64,000 nt of DNA, from NCBI RefSeq assembly GCF_900167605.1, contig NZ_FUYH01000006.1, forward strand, positions 1-64,000, in the 5' to 3' direction. Positions 53,179-62,500 of this stretch are shown here, one piece after another. Position 1 is the first letter of the stretch; the number at the start of each line of letters is the position of its first letter. This DNA comes from Caloramator quimbayensis. Lineage in GTDB: Bacteria > Bacillota > Clostridia > Clostridiales > Caloramatoraceae. A model generated the notes under the pieces. That model was given only the letters and a program-made list of their open reading frames with translations. It searched no databases and was not told the DNA's origin. Both the position numbers and the translations under genes were made by a program.

Positions 53179-53294
53179 ATAAGAAATTTATAATTATAAG
53201 TATTATAGAAGACAAAAATATAATTATGTCTGTAATAGACGTAATTATAATTAATATATATACAAAAAGATTAAAATTTATAAGGAGGAAGAAG

Positions 53295-54248
53295 ATGGGC
53301 AAGTATATATTAAAAAGAGCATCATACATGATATTCACCCTGTTTATAATAGTTACTGCTACATTTTTTCTAATGAATGCAATGCCTGGAGATCCAATTT
53401 CGCAGCAAGCCCGTAAGATGCCACCTGAGATGCAGCAAATGCTAAGGCATAAGTACGGCCTTGATAAACCAATTGCAGAAAGATGGATTATGTATTTAAA
53501 GCAGCTTCTTCATGGAAACTTTGGAGATTCTTTTGTAACTCCAGGATTTTCTGTTAATGAAATTATAAAGTATAAAATGCCAGCTTCTGCTTGGATAGGA
53601 ATACAGGCAGTTATTGTAGGACTCTTGATAGGGGTAATATTAGGTATAATTGCTGCCTTTAGAAGAAATACTACTGCGGATTATATTGTTATGTTTATTG
53701 CAATACTGGGCGTATCTGTGCCAGGATTTGTTATTGCATTTTTACTTCAGACTGTGTTAGGTGGAAAGGGGAATATTCCTATTGCAGGATGGAAGAGTGC
53801 ATCTGAAACTTTTGCACAGGGGTTGAGATTTACAATACTTCCAACAATAGCATTGTGTTTTGGAAGCATTGCAACTTATGCAAGATATATGAGGACTTCA
53901 GTTCTTGATGTTATTAATCAGGATTATATACTTACAGCACAGGCTAAAGGTATATCGAGAATAGCCGTTGCTGTAAAACATGTTATTAGAAATGCAATAA
54001 TACCTATTGTTACAATATTAGGTCCCCAAATTGCTACGATTATTACAGGAACTATAGTAATTGAAAGAATATTTTCAATACCTGGAATGGGTAATTCAAT
54101 GATTGAGGCAATTAATTCAAATGATTATAATGTTATATTAGGACTTACAATATTCTTTTCATTACTTTATATTGTTTCATTGCTTCTTGTTGATATTACC
54201 TATTCATTAGTCGATCCAAGAATAAGCTTAACAAAAAAGAAGAAGTAG
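53295..54248 (+). CDS. oppB: Peptide ABC transporter permease
   Basis: About 317 residues with six membrane segments. The start ILKRASYMIFTLFIIVTATF and MNAMPGDPISQQARKMPPEM are typical of OppB/DppB. The EAA loop that touches the ATPases is seen around DYILTAQAKGISRIAVAVKH. The start is ATG 53295 behind AGGAGGAAG; the upstream frame from 53142 runs through the hairpin and is not a real extension. It pairs with OppC to form the channel. A 12-base gap separates it from oppC. Confidence 0.94.
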   Translation: MGKYILKRASYMIFTLFIIVTATFFLMNAMPGDPISQQARKMPPEMQQMLRHKYGLDKPIAERWIMYLKQLLHGNFGDSFVTPGFSVNEIIKYKMPASAWIGIQAVIVGLLIGVILGIIAAFRRNTTADYIVMFIAILGVSVPGFVIAFLLQTVLGGKGNIPIAGWKSASETFAQGLRFTILPTIALCFGSIATYARYMRTSVLDVINQDYILTAQAKGISRIAVAVKHVIRNAIIPIVTILGPQIATIITGTIVIERIFSIPGMGNSMIEAINSNDYNVILGLTIFFSLLYIVSLLLVDITYSLVDPRISLTKKKK

Positions 54249-54260
54249 GAGGGGACAGGA

Positions 54261-55175
54261 TTGGAATCATTAGACAAAAGCAAATTTAGAATAATAGGGA
54301 TAGATGAAAGTGAAGCAGAAACAATAGTTAGACCTAATCTTACTTATTGGCAGGATGCATGGAGAAGATTAAAACAAAATAAGGTAGCTATATTTTCACT
54401 ATTCTTATTAATTTTGTTATTTTTACTATGTATCTTTGGACCATATATTGGACCTGATTATAAATTTCAGGATATGAGCGTAAGAAATCAAGGCCCAAGT
54501 GCAGCCCACTGGTTTGGAACTGATACTCTTGGAAGAGATTTATTTTCAAGGCTATGGATTGGAGGAAGAGTATCACTATCCATTGGTTTTGTAGGAACGT
54601 TAATTGAAGTTATTATAGGCTGTATATATGGAGGAATAAGCGGATATTTTGGCGGTTCTGTAGATGATGTAATGATGAGAATCGTTGAAATATTAAACAG
54701 CATACCATACATGATAGTTGTTATTATTCTTTCTGTTATATTAAAGCCAGGTATCGTTTCACTTTTACTTGCACTTTGTATAACAGGTTGGACTGGTATG
54801 GCAAGAATGGTAAGAGGACAAGTTATGCAGCTTAAAGAATCTGAATATATTCTTGCTGCAAAGGCCTTAGGTTCAGATTCAAACAGAATAATATTTAAGC
54901 ATCTTATACCAAATACTATTGGTATAATAATAGTTTATACGACATTTGATATACCATCATTTATATTTGCCGAGGCTTTTCTAAGCTTTATAGGTCTTGG
55001 AATACAACCTCCAAAAACAAGCTGGGGTGCTCTTTGCTCATATGGCCAGCAGACAATGGATTTTTATCCTCATCAGCTGCTTTTCCCAGCCCTTGCAATA
55101 TGTATAACAATGCTCGCATTCAATTTACTTGGCGATGGACTTAGAGATGCTCTAGATCCTAAGCTCAGACAGTAA
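54261..55175 (+). CDS. oppC: Peptide ABC transporter permease
   Basis: 304 residues with six membrane segments. The N-terminal tail WQDAWRRLKQNKVAIFSLFL is typical of OppC/DppC, as is HWFGTDTLGRDLFSRLWIGG. The EAA loop is ESEYILAAKALGSDSNRIIF. It starts with TTG behind AGGAGGGG. It forms the membrane channel with OppB and sits between oppB and the two ATPase genes. Confidence 0.94.
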   Translation: MESLDKSKFRIIGIDESEAETIVRPNLTYWQDAWRRLKQNKVAIFSLFLLILLFLLCIFGPYIGPDYKFQDMSVRNQGPSAAHWFGTDTLGRDLFSRLWIGGRVSLSIGFVGTLIEVIIGCIYGGISGYFGGSVDDVMMRIVEILNSIPYMIVVIILSVILKPGIVSLLLALCITGWTGMARMVRGQVMQLKESEYILAAKALGSDSNRIIFKHLIPNTIGIIIVYTTFDIPSFIFAEAFLSFIGLGIQPPKTSWGALCSYGQQTMDFYPHQLLFPALAICITMLAFNLLGDGLRDALDPKLRQ

Positions 55176-55187
55176 GGAGGTTGTAAA

Positions 55188-56207
55188 ATGGGAAAGTTAC
55201 TTGAAGTTAAAGATTTAAGAGTTTCATTTCATACCTATGCAGGAGAAGTTAAAGCAGTAAGAGGAGTTTCTTTTGAATTAAATGAAGGAGAAACCCTTGC
55301 AATAGTTGGCGAATCAGGATGTGGTAAAAGTATAACTTCTAAGTCTATATTAAGACTTATACCATCACCTCCTGGAGATATCAAGAAGGAATCTCAAATA
55401 CTTTATAAAGACAAAGATATTTTAAAGATGAATGAAAAAGAGTTAAGAATGCTCAGGGGTGGAGAAATCAGCATGATTTTCCAAGATCCTATGACTTCTC
55501 TTAACCCAACTATGAAAATAGGAAAACAGATTGCAGAAAATCTTATAGTTCATAGAGGAATGAATAAAAAAGAAGCAATTAAGGAAGCTGTAAAAATGCT
55601 TCAGATGGTTGGAATACCAAATGCTCAGGAGAGGGTAAATCAGTATCCTCATCAATTTTCAGGCGGTATGAGACAAAGAGTTATGATTGCTATAGCTCTT
55701 GCATGTAATCCAAAGATTTTAATAGCTGATGAGCCTACAACTGCTCTCGACGTTACTATACAGGCGCAGATAATGGATTTAATGAAGGAGCTCCAAAACA
55801 ATCTTGGAACAGCAATAATACTTATAACTCATGACCTTGGAGTTGTTGCAAGCATTGCTCATAGAATTCAGGTTATGTATGCTGGTATGGTTGTGGAAAG
55901 AGGTACTACAGATGAAATATTCTACAATCCAAAGCATCCATATACTTGGGCACTTTTAAAATCGGTGCCAAGGCTTGAAACTAAGCATAAGGATACCCTT
56001 TATTCAATTAAGGGAACGCCTCCTGACCTTTTAAAACCTCCAGTTGGATGTCCTTTTGCTTCAAGATGTGAATATTGTATGGAAATTTGTAAAGAGCAGA
56101 TGCCTAAACCGACAAAAATAAGCGATACACAAGAAGTTTCATGCTTTCTTTTACATCCTAATGCTCCAAAAGTTGAACCGCCACAGGGAATAGGAGGTAA
56201 GTTATGA
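55188..56207 (+). CDS. oppD: Peptide ABC transporter ATPase
   Basis: 339 residues. Walker A is GESGCGKS near residue 42, the signature is FSGGMRQRVMIAIALACNPK, and Walker B is ILIADEPTTALDVT, followed by the H-loop in LITHDLGVVA. The C-terminal extension with PVGCPFASRCEYCMEIC binds an extra [4Fe-4S] cluster in some OppD proteins, and its cysteines are present. It powers peptide uptake with OppF. Its stop overlaps the oppF start by four bases (ATGA). Confidence 0.95.
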   Translation: MGKLLEVKDLRVSFHTYAGEVKAVRGVSFELNEGETLAIVGESGCGKSITSKSILRLIPSPPGDIKKESQILYKDKDILKMNEKELRMLRGGEISMIFQDPMTSLNPTMKIGKQIAENLIVHRGMNKKEAIKEAVKMLQMVGIPNAQERVNQYPHQFSGGMRQRVMIAIALACNPKILIADEPTTALDVTIQAQIMDLMKELQNNLGTAIILITHDLGVVASIAHRIQVMYAGMVVERGTTDEIFYNPKHPYTWALLKSVPRLETKHKDTLYSIKGTPPDLLKPPVGCPFASRCEYCMEICKEQMPKPTKISDTQEVSCFLLHPNAPKVEPPQGIGGKL

Positions 56208-57160
56208 TGAATGAAAACCTTATAGAAGTAAAGAATCTGAAGAAATATTTTAAAATAAGTAAACATGATATATTAAAAGCAGTAGACAATGTTTCATTTA
56301 ATATAAGAAAAGGTGAGACTTTAGGCCTTGTTGGAGAGTCAGGATGCGGTAAAACAACCTGTGGCAGAACAGTATTAGGGCTTTATGAAGCAACTGATGG
56401 AGAAATATTATTCAAAGGCAAGGATATAAGCAAACTAAGAGGAAATGAGAAGAAAGAATTTACTAAAAATGCACAGATTATATTCCAAGATCCTTATGCA
56501 TCATTGGATGCGAGAATGACAGTTGGAGATATTATAGCTGAAGGTATTGATATACACAATCTTCATACTGGAAAAGAAAGAACAGAGAAAATATATGAAC
56601 TTTTATCCCTTGTTGGATTAAATAAAGAACATGCGTCAAGATTCCCTCATGAATTCTCTGGAGGCCAGAGACAAAGAATAGGTATAGCAAGAGCTCTTGC
56701 AGTTGAACCTGAGTTTATAGTTTGTGATGAGCCTATATCAGCTCTCGATGTTTCTATACAGGCACAGGTTGTTAATTTGCTCATTAATCTTCAAAGAAAT
56801 CTTGGGCTGACATATTTATTTATAGCTCATGACCTTTCTATGGTTAAGCATATATCTGACAGAGTAGGAGTTATGTATCTTGGAAATCTTGTTGAATTGG
56901 CAAGCAGCGGAGTATTATACGATAAACCTTTACATCCATATACTCAAGCACTACTTTCTGCTATACCGATTCCAGATCCAGATGTATCAAGAACGAGAAA
57001 AAGGATTATGCTTGAAGGGGAAGTGCCAAGTCCAATAAATCCAAAACCAGGATGCAGATTTGCTCCAAGATGTAAATATGCAAAACCTATATGTAAAGAA
57101 GTTGATCCAGTATTAAAAGAAGTAGAAAAAGATCATTTTGTTTCGTGCCATCTATATTAG
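56204..57160 (+). CDS. oppF: Peptide ABC transporter ATPase
   Basis: 318 residues. Walker A is GESGCGKTTCGRT near residue 45, the signature is EFSGGQRQRIGIARALAVEP, Walker B is FIVCDEPISALDVS and the H-loop lies in FIAHDLSMV. The C-terminal cluster motif PGCRFAPRCKYAKPIC is present. It pairs with OppD to drive uptake. It starts at ATG 56204, overlapping oppD, with GGAGG just before it. Two palindromes follow. Confidence 0.95.
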   Translation: MMNENLIEVKNLKKYFKISKHDILKAVDNVSFNIRKGETLGLVGESGCGKTTCGRTVLGLYEATDGEILFKGKDISKLRGNEKKEFTKNAQIIFQDPYASLDARMTVGDIIAEGIDIHNLHTGKERTEKIYELLSLVGLNKEHASRFPHEFSGGQRQRIGIARALAVEPEFIVCDEPISALDVSIQAQVVNLLINLQRNLGLTYLFIAHDLSMVKHISDRVGVMYLGNLVELASSGVLYDKPLHPYTQALLSAIPIPDPDVSRTRKRIMLEGEVPSPINPKPGCRFAPRCKYAKPICKEVDPVLKEVEKDHFVSCHLY

Positions 57161-57165
57161 AAAAA

Positions 57166-57201
57166 ACAGCTCTCATAAGTATTAATACTTATGAGAGCTG
57201 T
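57166..57201. terminator. Perfect 36-bp palindrome after oppF
   Basis: ACAGCTCTCATAAGTATT meets its exact reverse complement with no loop bases. It is five bases past the oppF stop, so it probably forms the transcript end. A-rich sequence lies on the left, giving a T-run for minus-strand transcripts. Confidence 0.7.
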
Positions 57202-57214
57202 AAATATATAAACT

Positions 57215-57246
57215 AAAGCACTTAAAAAACGTTTTTTAAGTGCTTT
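57215..57246. terminator. Perfect 32-bp palindrome between converging genes
   Basis: AAAGCACTTAAAAAAC meets its exact reverse complement at 57230/57231. It lies between oppF and the minus-strand TSUP gene end, and probably terminates that gene. Confidence 0.65.
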
Positions 57247-57268
57247 AAAATTACTTAGTTTTAAAACA

Positions 57269-58171
57269 TTACGCAGCAATCTTTTTATTATCAACCGCAG
57301 CAATGTTCTTTTTGGTATCCTTTGCTGATTTAAACATTGCAATTGAAGTATAAATTAGTACTCCAACTACAACCCACTTTAGAGTGCCAAGGGGGAGGCT
57401 TTTCACTATAAAGGCTGCTACTAATACACCTATAGGGCCTAAAAGTCCTATTATAAATGAAGCTTTCGTCGAATGAGCTTCTTCTTTTATAAATTTAAAG
57501 GATGCTGCAGGCATTAGTAATGCTGCTGAACCCATCATTATAGGGAAAGCAACTTTAGGATCCATTCCAAGGGCAAATACTAAAGCCATGCATGGGGCAT
57601 AATTGCCAATTCCAAGAGTGTTTAATGCTCCTATTATAAAATTACCTATAAGCGCTATTATAAGCTTGATGCCTGTGAGACCTTTTAGGTTTCCTCCTGC
57701 TGGGAAAAGATGCAATAGTCCGCCAAGAATAAAAATAGCAACAAAAATCAGTGCAAATCCCATGGAGATTTGAATAGCTCTTTTATTAAGTTTAGATACT
57801 ATAGCAGCACCAAATATTGCTCCTAATACTGATGAAAAAATCATTGAAAATAAAGTAATAGGCTCAACTTTAATTGCAGTTAGAAAAATTAAAGCCTCAA
57901 CAATTGTAGGTATTGTTGCTCCAACATTTAATGTTCCAGGAATAAGCCTATCATCAACAAGTTTAAAGTTTTTAAAGAAACCTGTCTCAATAGCAAAGCT
58001 TCCTATTCCTAAAGTATCGAAAAAGTTTGCTATAATACCAATAAAACTTAGAGCTAATGGGCTGCCTTTCTCTAAAGTATTATTTTTTAATTTTTTAGAG
58101 AGGTCTTTTGAAAGCATAAAAAGAATTATAAGGCCCAAAACTATCATTAAAATTTGTACTACTTTTAACAT
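57269..58171 (-). CDS. TauE/SafE-family (TSUP) membrane protein, second copy
   Basis: About 300 residues with eight membrane segments. LAGGLLHLFPAGG-like and GIGNYAPCMALVFALGMDPK sequence, with NFFDTLGIGSFAIETGFFKN in the first half, give the two-fold TSUP repeat. It is different in sequence from the TSUP protein at 11070 and is closer to the longer sulfite/sulfonate permease subgroup. The start is ATG 58171 behind AAGGAGG; the upstream frame to 58234 has no ribosome site. It faces oppF across two palindromes and diverges from the DUF362 gene. Export of a sulfur or carbon anion is likely, but its substrate is unknown. Confidence 0.85.
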   Translation of the reverse strand: MLKVVQILMIVLGLIILFMLSKDLSKKLKNNTLEKGSPLALSFIGIIANFFDTLGIGSFAIETGFFKNFKLVDDRLIPGTLNVGATIPTIVEALIFLTAIKVEPITLFSMIFSSVLGAIFGAAIVSKLNKRAIQISMGFALIFVAIFILGGLLHLFPAGGNLKGLTGIKLIIALIGNFIIGALNTLGIGNYAPCMALVFALGMDPKVAFPIMMGSAALLMPAASFKFIKEEAHSTKASFIIGLLGPIGVLVAAFIVKSLPLGTLKWVVVGVLIYTSIAMFKSAKDTKKNIAAVDNKKIAA

Positions 58172-58378
58172 GTTAACCTCCTTAAAAGAATATATAATCG
58201 ACAAAATAATACAATATTTTATCTTAATTTTCAATAATATTGAAGAAAAAATAACAATGTATTATTTGTAAAAAGATACATATGATGTTTTTATAAATTA
58301 GAAATAGTGGTATAATTTAATAGAATGATTTAATATTAAAAATTTTTAAAAGAAATTTTCTAATATGAGGTGGTTTAT

Positions 58379-59497
58379 ATGGAAAAATCAAAGGTTTATT
58401 TTACAGATTTAAGAACAAGGCCCGGACTTAATATGCTCGATAAGTTAGAAAAACTGATTAGAGCAGCTAAAATTGATAATATAGATTTTAAAAACAAGTA
58501 TGTTGCAATAAAAATACATTTTGGAGAACCAGGAAACCTTGCCTATATTAGACCAAACTATGCAGCAAGAATTGTAAAAGTCATAAAAGACCTTGGAGGT
58601 AAACCGTTTTTAACAGATGCAAATACTTTATATACAGGCAGAAGGCATAATGCTCTTGATCATCTTGAAGCTGCATATGAAAATGGTTTTAATCCTTTAA
58701 CAGTAGGATGTCATGTTATAATCGCTGACGGGCTTAAAGGAACGGAGGTAAGGGAGATAGAGGTTGATTTAAAACATACTAAATCTGCCAAAATAGGCTC
58801 AGCAATTGCTGATGCTGATATAATTATTTCAATGAATCATTTTAAAGGCCATGAAATGACAGGGTTTGGAGGAGCAATAAAAAATCTTGGAATGGGCAGC
58901 GGCTCGAGGGGAGGAAAGCTTTTTATGCATTCTTCCTCAAAACCCAAAATACAAATTAAAAATTGTGTTGGATGCATGATGTGTATTAAAAGCTGTGCTC
59001 ATGATGCTATTAAGCTGAATGAAAGCAAAAAGGCAGTTATAGACTACGAAAAGTGTGTAGGATGCGGGCAGTGTATTGCAGTTTGTCAATTTAATGCAGC
59101 GCAGGTTAATTGGGATGAGGCAGCTTCTGTTGCAAGTGAAAAGATTAGCGAATATGCCTATGCAGTTATTAAGGATAAGCCAAACTTTCATATAAATTTC
59201 ATAATGGATGTTTCACCAAACTGCGACTGCTGGTCAAACAATGATATGCCTATAGTACCGAATATTGGTATAATGGCTTCCTTTGATCCTGTTGCTCTTG
59301 ATAAAGCAAGCGTTGATATGGTGAATGAGGCCCCAACTATTAAGGGTTGCGCTTATGAAGAGGTAGAACATATACATATTTGCGGGCAGGAAGATAAATT
59401 TATGAGTATACATGGTAAAACTGATTGGAGAGCTGCATTAGAACATGGCGAGAGAATAGGTCTTGGAAAGATGGAGTATGAGCTTATAAAAGTTTGA
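58379..59497 (+). CDS. DUF362 domain protein with ferredoxin clusters
   Basis: About 372 residues. The DUF362 part includes VAIKIHFGEPGNLAYIRPNY, KPFLTDANTLYTGRRHNALD and a glycine-rich IKNLGMGSGSRGGKLFMH loop. Two ferredoxin motifs follow: CVGCMMCIKSCAHDAI and CVGCGQCIAVCQFNAA. Many anaerobes carry such proteins; their reaction has not been settled. The start is ATG 58379 with GAGGTGG six bases upstream. It is a single gene diverging from a TSUP gene, which may share its control. Confidence 0.85.
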   Translation: MEKSKVYFTDLRTRPGLNMLDKLEKLIRAAKIDNIDFKNKYVAIKIHFGEPGNLAYIRPNYAARIVKVIKDLGGKPFLTDANTLYTGRRHNALDHLEAAYENGFNPLTVGCHVIIADGLKGTEVREIEVDLKHTKSAKIGSAIADADIIISMNHFKGHEMTGFGGAIKNLGMGSGSRGGKLFMHSSSKPKIQIKNCVGCMMCIKSCAHDAIKLNESKKAVIDYEKCVGCGQCIAVCQFNAAQVNWDEAASVASEKISEYAYAVIKDKPNFHINFIMDVSPNCDCWSNNDMPIVPNIGIMASFDPVALDKASVDMVNEAPTIKGCAYEEVEHIHICGQEDKFMSIHGKTDWRAALEHGERIGLGKMEYELIKV

Positions 59498-59532
59498 CAT
59501 AAGAGGTACATATAAAATTATAGAAAATAATG

Positions 59533-59570
59533 AAAAGAGCTGCTTAAATTTGAATAAGCAGCTCTTTCTT
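59533..59570. terminator. Terminator shared by the DUF362 and GH94-like genes
   Basis: AAAGAGCTGCTT and AAGCAGCTCTTT arms with a ten-base loop between converging genes. AAAA on the left and TTTCTT on the right suit both directions. Confidence 0.8.
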
Positions 59571-59578
59571 AAATTAAA

Positions 59579-62500
59579 TTAAAGTATTATTGAGTTTTCA
59601 GAAATGCCCATTATTATTCTAATGTCATGAGCAGCGTTATCATCAATCAATTGGATTCTATTATCCCTCATTGTTCTGCCGTCAATTATAATTTGCTGAA
59701 CACCAGAATTTAAGCTATATGGGTTTTGCACCTTAATATTGTAAACTGTATTTTTATATTTATATTTTATTGAAAACTCCTTCCAATCGGAGGGAATACA
59801 TGGATCTATAAAGAGAATATCACCTTTTTTATTAAATCCAAGTATTTTTTCAAGCCCAACCTTATACATCCAGCTTGATGAACCAGTATACCATGTCCAG
59901 CCGCCTCTTCCTGTATGGGGCTTTACTGCATATACATCTGCAGCCATAACATAGGGTTCAACTTTATATTTATTGCATTCAAGCTGTGTTCTTGTATGAT
60001 TTATAGGATTTATAAGGCTGTAAAGGTAGTGAGCAGTATCGCCGTCTTTAAGTTTTGCATAGGCATAGATTACCCAAGTGGATGCATGAGTATATTGACC
60101 TCCGTTCTCCCTGACACCTGGAACATAGCCTCTTATATAACCTGGATTTAAATCTCCTTTATCAAAGGGAGGAGTAAATAGCAGTATTAAGCCTTCCTCT
60201 TCTTTCACAAGATAGTCGTAAACCGATTTCATAGCTCTTTTAGCTCTTTCACTTAATGCAGCACCGGATATTACAGCCCATGATTGAGCAATCGAATCTA
60301 TTTTACATTCAGAATTTATTGAAGAACCAAGGGGAGTACCATCATCAAAGTAGGAGCGTCTATACCACTGACCATCCCATGCGTTCTTTTCTATTGATGA
60401 TGCAATCTGTATTGACATTTCTTCATAATACTTTGCTTTTATAGGATCTTCCATAAACCTGCAAAGAGGTATAAATTTTTTCAGGGTATCGTAAAGGAAG
60501 AAACCAAGCCAAATGCTTTCTCCTCTTCCTTTTCTGCCGACAGCATTCATACCATCGTTCCAATCTCCGCTTCCCATAAGCGGAATGCCGTTTGGTCCGA
60601 ATTTAAGTGCTCTATCTATAGCTCTTACGCAGTGCTCATATATAGTTGATTTTTCATCAGATACTCGCGGTACTCCATACCTTTCATCTTCATCTTCTTT
60701 TAAAGGAGCATCTTCAACATAGCCTTCCACTACATTCAATATATCATAATCTCCTGTCTTTTCAACATATTCAGCAGTAACGTAGGGGAGCCATAATAAA
60801 TCATCTGAAAATTTGGTTCTTATGCCTCTGTCAAATGCTCCTGAATGCCACCAATGCAGTACATCTCCTTCAATGAATTGATGAGAGGCATGAAGAAGAA
60901 TCTGATGCTTTGCGGCTTCGGGCAGTGCATAAAGGATGCTTAACGAATCTTGAAGCTGATCTCTAAAACCAAAAGCTCCTCCCGACTGATAAAAGGCTGA
61001 GCGCGCATAGAGCCTGCATGCAATGGTCTGGTAGAGAAGATAATTATTAAGCATTATATTCATGGCTTCATCCGGTGTATCAACTTTTATTATATCTAAT
61101 GTTTCCTTCCAGAAAGATATTGCCTTTTTAAATGCTTCATTACAATTAGATATTTTTTTATAATGTTGATATAACTTAAAAGCTTCATTTTTGTTAGAGC
61201 ACTGACCAAGAAGAATAACAAATTCTTTTTCATTAAATGGAGAAATCTCTAAATTGTATTGGAGTACACAACATGTGTTAAATCCGCATCCAATTCTGTT
61301 AGAAAGCTTATCGTACATCATAGCTCTTGGACAATTAAGGCTTCCGTAAGGTCCTAAAAACTCCATTCTGTCAGTAGTACAGCCTTCAATATTTAAAGAC
61401 GAACCTATAAAACAGACTCTATTAGGATGGTCAGTGTTATATGAATTAGTGAATAACATTACATTTAAATCTTCATTATATTCCGTTGAAATAAATTGCT
61501 CTGTTATTTGCTCTGAAACTCCCATAACTGGCCTTAAATAGTGAAATATTGAAAGTTTCCTTGGTATATTTGATATATTTTTTAATTTCAAATATCCTAT
61601 TTTAATTTTATCATCAGCAGGAACAAATAAAGTAAGCTCACCATATATTCCGTGGCTTAAATGGCTGAATTTTGTATATCCAAGGCCATGATGTATGTAA
61701 TATGTTTCCTTTTCTCTTATAGGAGATGGGGTAATCGTCCAATACTCTTTAGTGTCATCATCTCTTATGTAGATGACTTCTCCTAAAGTATCACAAACTG
61801 GGTCATTTGACCAAGGAGTAAGCTTGTTTTCTCTGCTGTTTTCTGCATAGGTGTATCCGCCGCCGCTTTCAGTTATGATAAAACCGAAATTCTTGTTTGA
61901 TATTACGTTTACCCAGGGAGCAGGGGTATTAATGTCTTTTTTAAGCTTAATAACATATTCTCGTTTTTCTTCGTCAAAACCACCGTAGCCATTGAAGTAC
62001 TTAAGATTAATATTATTTTCTATACTGCTTTGATACTTAACATCAAATTTATTTATGCTATTGTTAGTTTTAGTATCAGGTATTTTGTAAAAACTCATGT
62101 CGATTTGCTTTAATATGCTTCCAAGTTCAGCTCTTATAACAACTCTTGATGCAGAAAATAACAGTGTTATATCTTCTTTAGGCATATTAGAAGCATTTTT
62201 AATAAAAATTCCGCCCATACAGTCGAGAACATTTCTTGAACTTGATGAAAGTACCAAGTCTCTTAAAAGGTTTTGAAGAGGCTGAAGATAGCTTCCTTCA
62301 TCCTCATTTAAAATCACAAGGTCACATTTAAATCCTCTGCTTTTCCAATATTCATGTGCTTTTAACATTTGTTTTACGATTTCGATAGAATCAGGTTTTT
62401 TAATAGTTACTAATACAATCGGCAAGTCTCCTGAAATGCCATAGGACCAAAGTGAAGACTGACCTTTTGTATTATTTTTAATAATATTATTATATTTTTG

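Noticed and set aside
53142-53294. N-terminal extension of OppB from base 53142.
   Set aside because: It runs through the perfect hairpin, lacks a ribosome site and is not membrane-like; ATG 53295 has AGGAGGAAG.
58165-58176. TTAACATGTTAA at the TSUP gene start, resembling the 17-bp aldarate motif.
   Set aside because: It spans the ATG start codon itself and matches only the palindromic core, so it is probably a coding and ribosome-site coincidence.
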